17,801 bases of DNA from Calditenuis sp032249575 (GTDB lineage Archaea; Thermoproteota; Nitrososphaeria_A; Caldarchaeales; Calditenuaceae), in NCBI GenBank assembly GCA_032249575.1, contig JAVVHL010000016.1:1-17801 (forward strand), read 5' to 3'. Of the stretch, positions 12,964 through 17,801 are shown piece after piece. Position 1 is the stretch's first letter. Every line of letters starts with the position of its first letter. A program made the translations under genes and the position numbers. The notes beneath the pieces were generated by a model that ran no database searches, had not been told where the DNA came from, and saw only the letters and a program-made list of their open reading frames with translations.

Positions 12964-15126
12964 TCAGTCGACGATCTCGTAGATGTAGACGTAGGCGTAG
13001 GTGTTGATGCTGTAGGGCGGACTCGAGGCGTAAACGAGCCTGAAGCCTGGGATCTCGCTGGGGTTGTAGACGTAATAGGTCTGGGTCCCTGACCTGACGG
13101 GCTTGTACGGGATCATGAGGCCAAGGGTCGTCTCATCCCAGAACTTCTGCTGGGCGTTGACCGGCGACCCTCCCGGTCCGAGGAGGCTGTTCTCGTCGAT
13201 CGGTTCGAGTCCCAAGTTTTTAGCCTCCTGGTTGGCGATCTTGAGCATCCAGTACCACTTCGACTCGTCACCGAAGAAGAGCAGCTGTCCTCCAGTGGTG
13301 CCTCCGACGAAGGGCGCGAAGGTGACGAAGATCAGGACGTGCGTCGCGCCGAGCTCCTTGAAGATCGCTTTGCTCACGTTGGGAGGCGACATGAAGGCGT
13401 ATCCTATCAGCGCTATCCGCTTGCTGTCGATGGTTGTGTTGTCTATGATGCTCTTCCGCTCTCCGAGGCGGGAGATCCAGTTACCGTAGTCCCACCAGGA
13501 GGCCACGACAGCGGTCGGAGGGAGATTGTACTTCATCCACTCGGCGGCCTTCACCCAGTCGAGGAGGGGTTGCCTCGTCGGTACGCTGCTAGTCAGCACT
13601 GTTGGAGGTACGTTGGCCGCGTCTATCCCCGAGACCTGCAGAGGGTTGCCAGCTCCGCTAGGGAGGTAGTAGAGCGAGAGGGCCAGCAGCACGGCTAGCG
13701 GAACGGCGACGAAGGCCCTTCTCTGGACCGAGGGTCTCCTGAGATGGGCTGCGAACGCTGACCTGAAGGAGCTCTCGAGGACGTGCGAGAGGCCGAGGCC
13801 TGCGAGGACCACGACGAGGGGAGAGGTCGGGAGGGCAAGCCTCACCATCGAACCGGCGGCGTAAAGCGCAGCGGCAGCGTAAAGCATCAGGAAGACGGCC
13901 TCGTCTGTCCCCCTCTTCACCAGCAAGTAGATCCCAAGGAGGGCGAAGGGCAGGGTCGGCCCGAAGTCGAGGAAGAGCGAGCCCCACGTCGCCAGCTGGT
14001 TCTCGGCGACCGACTGGACTATCGGGAGGGCGCCCCTCAGCGTCGGAACAAGCACGGAGAAGAACTTGAGGCCAGGAAGGTTGAGGGAGCCGAGGAAAGT
14101 GAGGGCCAAGAGGAGGAAGGCGCCTGCGATCACAACTCCGCGGAGCACGAGGAGCCTCTTCAACTCGTCCAGCCTCTTGTATGCGTACCATCCGAGAACG
14201 AGGTAGGGGATCGTCAGCCAGCCTGTGGCGATGCTGAGCTCCGTGAGGTAACGCGGTCCGAGCTTCGGGACGTTCACGGCCACCGCCGCATAGGTCGCAA
14301 AGGTGAGGAGGTATGCGACGAGGAGGTTAGGTCTGAAGCGGCCGAGGAAGACGAGGAGGGCCGTGAAAACGGGTATCAGCACTATCGCCAACCTGTGGGC
14401 ACCCCATGTGGCCACGACGCCTCCCAGCGCGAGGCCTGCCAGGAGTCCGTAGACGGCCGCACCCTTCAGCGACCTCTTCTCGTTGATCGCCACCAAGTAC
14501 AGGAGGAAGCCGGCGTGCATCAGCGGTATCGAGAGGGCCTCGTCGTCGAACCATCCGTAGTGGGTCCTGGAGATGTGGGCGTTGCTGACGGCCAGGAGTA
14601 ACGCCGCAGCGAGGGCCGGTCCCCTTCCCAGCGCATAGCGGGCGAAGAGGTAGATTACGACCACCGTCACCATGCCGTAGAAGACGGGGAGTATCGCTGC
14701 GAGCTCGAGCGGCGAGACCGAGATCCCGAGGCTGCTCAGCAGGAGGTAGATGAAGGCCATGGCGAAGGCGACGCCGGGGTAGAAGGTGGAGCCTACGTTC
14801 AGCCCGGTCGGATGCCAGGACATCGTGTCTACGAGGTTCCTGAACTCGAAGAACCCTGACCAACCACGATCGATTATCATCTTGGCGACTGTGTAATGCC
14901 ACCAGGGGTCGAACTCGCTGAGGATCGGCCCCCACCTCCCAGGAAGGACCCTGACCATGAAGGCGGATGCGACGGCGAGGGAGAGAACCGAGAGCTCCAC
15001 CAGCCCAGGCCCCCTCACGCGCCTGTCGATGGACCTCAGCGCCGAGAACGCTCCGTTGAGGACCGATCTTAGGACACCGGACATCCCGACCGGCTTCGGA
15101 CCCTCCTCCCGAGATATGAATTTCAT
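12964..15126 (-). CDS. aglB: AglB/STT3 oligosaccharyltransferase
   Basis: Catalytic subunit of archaeal N-glycosylation: it transfers a lipid-linked oligosaccharide to Asn in N-x-S/T on the outer face of the membrane. The 720-residue product has a short cytosolic N-terminus and about 13 membrane helices, then a C-terminal extracellular domain. Motifs: the first external loop Asp in SEFDPWWHYTVAK, SWHPTG, the DxD-like GWFDDEAL, and the hallmark WWDYG at residues 544-548 (SWWDYGNWISRLG). A DK/MI-type helix candidate follows (DNTTIDSKRIALIGYAFMSPP). The C-terminal domain is short, as in the smaller archaeal enzymes. The gene is divergent from ttuA and convergent with the PAC2 gene. Archaellin and S-layer proteins are the usual substrates, and the archaellin here carries sequons. 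I see no clear promoter just upstream. Confidence 0.95.
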   Translation of the reverse strand: MKFISREEGPKPVGMSGVLRSVLNGAFSALRSIDRRVRGPGLVELSVLSLAVASAFMVRVLPGRWGPILSEFDPWWHYTVAKMIIDRGWSGFFEFRNLVDTMSWHPTGLNVGSTFYPGVAFAMAFIYLLLSSLGISVSPLELAAILPVFYGMVTVVVIYLFARYALGRGPALAAALLLAVSNAHISRTHYGWFDDEALSIPLMHAGFLLYLVAINEKRSLKGAAVYGLLAGLALGGVVATWGAHRLAIVLIPVFTALLVFLGRFRPNLLVAYLLTFATYAAVAVNVPKLGPRYLTELSIATGWLTIPYLVLGWYAYKRLDELKRLLVLRGVVIAGAFLLLALTFLGSLNLPGLKFFSVLVPTLRGALPIVQSVAENQLATWGSLFLDFGPTLPFALLGIYLLVKRGTDEAVFLMLYAAAALYAAGSMVRLALPTSPLVVVLAGLGLSHVLESSFRSAFAAHLRRPSVQRRAFVAVPLAVLLALSLYYLPSGAGNPLQVSGIDAANVPPTVLTSSVPTRQPLLDWVKAAEWMKYNLPPTAVVASWWDYGNWISRLGERKSIIDNTTIDSKRIALIGYAFMSPPNVSKAIFKELGATHVLIFVTFAPFVGGTTGGQLLFFGDESKWYWMLKIANQEAKNLGLEPIDENSLLGPGGSPVNAQQKFWDETTLGLMIPYKPVRSGTQTYYVYNPSEIPGFRLVYASSPPYSINTYAYVYIYEIVD

Positions 15127-15190
15127 TTTTCCTTACGGAATGGGCCCAAGGGTCGACGGAGAACGAAGGGCCTGCGGGCCTTGCGAGCAT

Positions 15191-15200
15191 GCTCATAACT
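15191..15200 (+). promoter_or_regulatory. TATA-like box for ttuA
   Basis: GCTCATAACT is centred about 28 bp before the ATG at 15224. This supports that ATG and not the long in-frame extension upstream, which overlaps aglB on the other strand. Confidence 0.45.
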
Positions 15201-15223
15201 CAGCACTGGGTCTGCACGGTAGG

Positions 15224-16216
15224 ATGGGTGAGGTCTGCGGAAGGTGCGGAAGGGGTCAGGTGGCGGTCGTGAGGAGGTACTCGGGGGAGAGGCTCTGCAG
15301 GGCCTGCTTCCTCGAGACCTTCGAGCGGAGGGTGTACAGGACCATCACGAAGTACGACATGCTGAGGGAGGACGACAGAATAGCTGTGGCGCTCTCCGGA
15401 GGCAAGGACAGCCTTTCCCTGCTGAGGGTGCTCTCCAAGATCGAGCGGAGGTTCCCGAGGGCCAAGCTGATCGCCGTCACGGTCGACGAGGGGATAGCGG
15501 GTTACAGGGAGGAGGCGCTGGAGTACGCGAGGAGGGCCTGCGAGGATCTGGGGATCGAGCAGGTCGTCGTCTCCTTCAGCGACCTCTACGGCCTCACGAT
15601 GGACGAGGTGGTGAGGGACGGTTACCTCGACGAGTTGGGGTTGGGGCCCTGCACGGTCTGCGGCGTGATGAGGCGGAGGGCCATCGAGATAGGAGCGATG
15701 AAGGCGAATGCTACTGTTATAGCGACAGCCCACACGCTAGACGACATCGTCCAGACCTACCTGATGAACATACTAAGGGGGGACCTGAACCACAACGCGC
15801 TCGGCATCAGGAGGGAGGGGGAGGGCGTGATACCGAGGGTCTCTCCCTTCAGGCTAACACCGCAGTGGGAGGTCATCCTCTACGCCTACTACAACGGCAT
15901 ACCGATGCAGGAGGTCGAGTGCCCCTACGGCCACGCCTCTCAGAGGGCCCTGATCAGGTCCTTCCTCACCGAGTTCGAGGAGAGGTTCCCGGGCTCGCTC
16001 TACGCAGCCCTCATGGCCATCGAGGGCCGCCTCCTCTCTTCGCAGTCCGGCAAGGAGGGGATCGTTGAGGGAGGGAGGTGCAGGTTCTGCGGCTCCCCAA
16101 CCTTCAGGGACGTCTGCAGGAGCTGCGAGCTGATAGCCCAGATATCGGGCATCAAGGCCGAGAGGGCGCAAAAGGCGCTGGAGGGCGTACGAGGGCTTCT
16201 GTCGACGGCCCGGTAG
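15224..16216 (+). CDS. ttuA: tRNA 2-thiouridine/thiothymidine synthetase (TtuA/Ncs6)
   Basis: ATP-dependent tRNA thiolase of the TtuA/Ncs6 (CTU1) family. It adenylates a uridine and inserts sulfur delivered by a ubiquitin-like carrier, making s2U at position 34 or s2T at position 54. The 330-residue product has an N-terminal zinc finger (Cys5, Cys8, Cys25, Cys28), then the PP-loop motif SGGKDS at 58-63. The three likely [4Fe-4S] cysteines are Cys143 and Cys146 (CTVCGVMRR) and Cys233 (VECPYG). The C-terminal zinc finger is Cys286, Cys289, Cys298, Cys301. Which tRNA position it modifies cannot be decided from sequence. The start is set by the first zinc finger and TATA spacing; an open frame continues further upstream but is aglB antisense. 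It probably shares a transcript with the G1P dehydrogenase gene 2 nt downstream. Confidence 0.93.
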   Translation: MGEVCGRCGRGQVAVVRRYSGERLCRACFLETFERRVYRTITKYDMLREDDRIAVALSGGKDSLSLLRVLSKIERRFPRAKLIAVTVDEGIAGYREEALEYARRACEDLGIEQVVVSFSDLYGLTMDEVVRDGYLDELGLGPCTVCGVMRRRAIEIGAMKANATVIATAHTLDDIVQTYLMNILRGDLNHNALGIRREGEGVIPRVSPFRLTPQWEVILYAYYNGIPMQEVECPYGHASQRALIRSFLTEFEERFPGSLYAALMAIEGRLLSSQSGKEGIVEGGRCRFCGSPTFRDVCRSCELIAQISGIKAERAQKALEGVRGLLSTAR

Positions 16217-16218
16217 GC

Positions 16219-17343
16219 TTGAGGGACATCACCTCCGAGATCGAGAAGGTCCTGGAACGCACTTCCTGCGACTGCCACGCGTCTCCGCCGAGGGCATCAA
16301 AGGTGCTGGTGACGGAGGGCGATGCGGCCGAAGTGGTGCTGGAGACCGTTAAGGAGCTAGGGCGCGGGGAAAGGGTCGTCCTCGTTTACGACGAGTTGAC
16401 CTACAGGATACTCGGGTCCTCGATCGAGGAGCGCCTCCTCTCGGAGGGGTTCATGGTCCTCGGACACGCGGTCACAGGGGCTGACGAGAGGAACGTGGAG
16501 GCGGTGGGGTCGCTGATGGAGGGGGCAGGACTCGGAGTGGCGGTCGGAGGGGGCACGGTGATCGACGTCTGCAAGCTCGCAGCCCACAGGTCAAGGAGGC
16601 CCTTCGTCTCGGTCCCCACGACCCTCTCCCACGACGGCATAGCCTCGCCTGTTGCATCGATCGCCTTCAGGGGGAGGAGGCATAGGGCTAGCGTCCCCGC
16701 TACAGGCCCCGTCTCGGTGATCGCTGACCTTGACGTCCTCAGGTCATCGCCGAGGAGGCTTAAGGTCGCTGGTGCAGGTGATCTGCTGGCTAAAATCACA
16801 GCGCTGAAGGACTGGGAGCTCGGCGCGGTCCACTCTGGAGAGGCGGTTTGTGGGAGGGCCTACGCCGCTGAGCTCGAGGCCGTCAGGTGCGCGATGGACT
16901 TCATCGCAGGAGGGGCCGTCGACGTTGAGGTCCTTCTGAGGGGCCTTCTCCTCTCCGGCGTTGCTATGTCCCTCGTCGGCTCCTCGAGGCCCGCCTCCGG
17001 ATCGGAGCACCTGATCTCCCACCAGATAGACGCATTGGGCAAATCAAAGGGGCTGCACGGAGAGCAGGTCGCTCTGGCGACGGTCCTGATGGCGAGGTAC
17101 CACGAGTCCATGAACGAGAGGTGGTGGCGCGATCCCGGATTGAGGTGGAGGTCGATAAGGGGGCTCCTCGAGGCCGCAGGTGCTCCCACGTCCTTCAGCG
17201 AGCTGGGTCTTGTGAGGGAGGACGTCGTCGAGGCCGTCGTCAGGGCGCCGGAGATCAGGCCGGAGAGGGTGACGGTCCTGCACGTCTGGAGTCCCGAGAG
17301 GGAGGAGGTAATGCGGATGCTCGACGAGACGGGGCTTTGTTGA
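16219..17343 (+). CDS. egsA: sn-glycerol-1-phosphate dehydrogenase
   Basis: This enzyme reduces dihydroxyacetone phosphate to sn-glycerol-1-phosphate with NAD(P)H, setting the stereochemistry of archaeal membrane lipids. It belongs to the zinc-dependent iron-containing alcohol dehydrogenase superfamily. From TTG 16219 the product has 374 residues. Visible motifs: the nucleotide loop GVAVGGGTVIDVCKLAA (GGG at 110-112), SVPTTLSHDGIASPVAS, GAGDLLAKITALKDWELG (Zn ligand Asp188), SGSEHLISHQID (His264) and GLHGEQVALATVLMA (His280). The TTG start is 2 nt after the ttuA stop. Longer in-frame starts lie inside ttuA and give sequence unlike the family, so TTG is preferred, though an undetected alternative start a few codons on is possible. 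The gene is a strong marker of archaeal origin. Confidence 0.93.
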   Translation: MRDITSEIEKVLERTSCDCHASPPRASKVLVTEGDAAEVVLETVKELGRGERVVLVYDELTYRILGSSIEERLLSEGFMVLGHAVTGADERNVEAVGSLMEGAGLGVAVGGGTVIDVCKLAAHRSRRPFVSVPTTLSHDGIASPVASIAFRGRRHRASVPATGPVSVIADLDVLRSSPRRLKVAGAGDLLAKITALKDWELGAVHSGEAVCGRAYAAELEAVRCAMDFIAGGAVDVEVLLRGLLLSGVAMSLVGSSRPASGSEHLISHQIDALGKSKGLHGEQVALATVLMARYHESMNERWWRDPGLRWRSIRGLLEAAGAPTSFSELGLVREDVVEAVVRAPEIRPERVTVLHVWSPEREEVMRMLDETGLC

Positions 17344-17381
17344 GTTCCGCCTCTCAGCGCCCTTTCTCAGAGGTCATTGCC

Positions 17382-17594
17382 TCAGACTGTGGTGGCAGCC
17401 GCGCCGCCTCCTCCAAAGCTGGAGCGATATGAGCCGCCCCCACCTCCGCTCTCAAACCACTCGCCACCACAGACGGGACACCGCTTTGCGCCGTACCTCC
17501 CACGCAAAGGGCGTATCCTCGCCCGGCAGAACGGGCAGGGCTCTGAGAATTCCATAGTCCCAACACCTCTTGCATCTTCTAGTAACATCCACAT
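17382..17594 (-). CDS. Small zinc-ribbon protein with Gly-rich tail
   Basis: Family not recognised. From the ATG at 17594 the product is 70 residues. A double CxxC zinc ribbon (Cys20, Cys23, Cys39, Cys42: EPCPFCRARIRP, KRCPVCGGEW) separates a short N-terminus from a low-complexity tail rich in Gly, Ser and Ala (SGGGGGSYRSSFGGGG). An ATG at 17555 would give 57 residues starting right before the ribbon. The frame stays open further upstream, to a TTG at 17669 that lies beyond the TATA-like element. The ribbon plus disordered tail suggests nucleic-acid or protein binding, but nothing shows a specific role. It converges on egsA and lies just downstream of tRNA-Met on the same strand. The clustered CxxC pairs make a real gene likely. 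Confidence 0.55.
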   Translation of the reverse strand: MWMLLEDARGVGTMEFSEPCPFCRARIRPLRGRYGAKRCPVCGGEWFESGGGGGSYRSSFGGGGAAATTV

Positions 17595-17621
17595 TGCTAA
17601 AAGTTTGGCGTAACGGGAACT

Positions 17622-17631
17622 CGATAAAAAC
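17622..17631 (-). promoter_or_regulatory. TATA-like box for the zinc-ribbon gene
   Basis: The minus-strand GTTTTTATCG is centred about 32 bp before the ATG at 17594. The T-rich minus strand here could also serve to terminate the tRNA-Met transcript upstream. Confidence 0.4.
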
Positions 17632-17673
17632 CTACCTTTCAGATCCGTATCTCGCGGTCGCTTGTCCAAGAAG

Positions 17674-17761
17674 TGCCGGGGGTGGGATTCGAACCCACGA
17701 CAACCGGGTTATGAGCCCGGCCCTTTGGCCGTCGGCCTCTGGCCAGCTGAGGTACCCCGGC
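17674..17761 (-). tRNA. Elongator tRNA-Met(CAU) with a 14-nt intron
   Basis: Read on the minus strand: acceptor GCCGGGG with CCCCGGC, D stem CCTC with GAGG around the loop AGCTGGCCA, anticodon stem CCGGG with CCCGG around CTCATAA (anticodon CAT), variable loop TTGTC, T arm GTGGG-TTCGAAT-CCCAC, discriminator A. CCA is not encoded. G1-C72 and the T arm argue for the elongator, not the initiator (which has A1-U72 in archaea); an AUA-decoding tRNA-Ile2 is not fully excluded. The D-stem/anticodon-stem junction is 14 nt too long, explained by an intron within the D stem. The mature RNA would be 74 nt plus CCA. Confidence 0.9.
17725..17738 (-). other. tRNA-Met intron (D stem, between positions 22 and 23)
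   Basis: This 14 nt intron fits a relaxed bulge-helix-loop motif. The four-base helix pairs GGCC of the D loop (minus strand 17744-17741) with GGCC inside the intron (17730-17727). The bulges are AG/A and AA/A. Cutting after the second base of each bulge leaves the D stem GAGG, G26 and the intact anticodon stem. Placement at 25/26 or 26/27 gives no such helix. Confidence 0.7.
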
Positions 17762-17784
17762 CGTCCCAAATGATCCGCACCAAG

Positions 17785-17794
17785 GTCATAAACC
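17785..17794 (-). promoter_or_regulatory. TATA-like box for tRNA-Met
   Basis: The minus-strand GGTTTATGAC is centred about 28 bp before the first base of the tRNA, matching the tRNA-Gln promoter spacing. Confidence 0.5.
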
Positions 17795-17801
17795 TAAGCA
17801 A

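Noticed and set aside
14957..15223. N-terminal extension of TtuA by 89 codons
   Set aside because: This stretch is antisense to aglB and unlike the family; the zinc finger that opens TtuA proteins begins right after the ATG at 15224, which has a TATA-like box 28 bp upstream.
16078..16218. N-terminal extension of the G1P dehydrogenase into ttuA
   Set aside because: The added residues are an out-of-frame reading of the TtuA C-terminal zinc finger; the family sequence begins near the TTG at 16219.
1..17801. CRISPR array, insertion sequence, integrase or phage genes
   Set aside because: I saw no regularly spaced repeats, transposase or integrase motifs, or terminal inverted repeats anywhere in the window.

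Overview
The window is archaeal chromosomal DNA, GC-rich, with heavy AGG/GTC/CTC codon use. Archaeal markers are an archaellin with a class III signal peptide, aIF5A, an AglB/STT3 oligosaccharyltransferase, sn-glycerol-1-phosphate dehydrogenase, a PAC2-family protein, and tRNA genes with small introns in non-canonical positions. GC-rich tRNA stems, TtuA/Ncs6 and the tRNA introns suggest a thermophile of the TACK/Thermoproteota group (for example a Caldarchaeales/'Aigarchaeota'-like lineage). That placement is inference; no 16S or other decisive marker is present.

Layout. 1-209: no recognisable gene, then a TATA-like box. 210-1356: ribosomal proteins L1 (+) and L11 (-), tail to tail and overlapping by 17 bp. 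1471-2100: cytosolic sulfite-oxidase-fold molybdopterin protein. 2147-2689: two small zinc-finger/membrane proteins, convergent with a 33 bp overlap. 2690-2937: AT-richer intergenic region in front of a lone archaellin (2938-3543), which ends at a hairpin/T-run. 3649-4047: aIF5A. 4121-10047: three-gene (+) operon of an M20-type amidohydrolase and two full-length molybdenum hydroxylase catalytic subunits, closed by a T-run. 10108-11659 (-): amidase-signature enzyme preceded by an overlapping 64-residue protein resembling GatC/AtzG. 11913-12031: tRNA-Gln(CUG) with two introns. 12099-12914: PAC2-family protein. 12964-15126 (-): AglB. 15224-17343 (+): TtuA/Ncs6 then G1P dehydrogenase, 2 nt apart. 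17382-17594 (-): small zinc-ribbon protein with Gly-rich tail. 17674-17761 (-): elongator tRNA-Met with a 14-nt intron.

How it fits together. Much of the window is translation machinery (L1, L11, aIF5A, TtuA/Ncs6, two tRNAs) and archaeal envelope or motility genes (AglB, G1PDH, archaellin). The accessory part is 4.1-11.7 kb: Mo-hydroxylase subunits, an M20 enzyme and an amidase pair facing each other. This would suit oxidation and hydrolytic opening of an N-containing ring or amide substrate, but the substrate cannot be read from sequence. No FAD or [2Fe-2S] partner subunit for the Mo hydroxylases is in the window.

Many genes have a TATA-like element about 25-34 bp upstream of the start codon and no clear Shine-Dalgarno motif, so leaderless transcripts are probably common here. 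A strong SD motif appears inside the operon, before the second Mo-hydroxylase gene.
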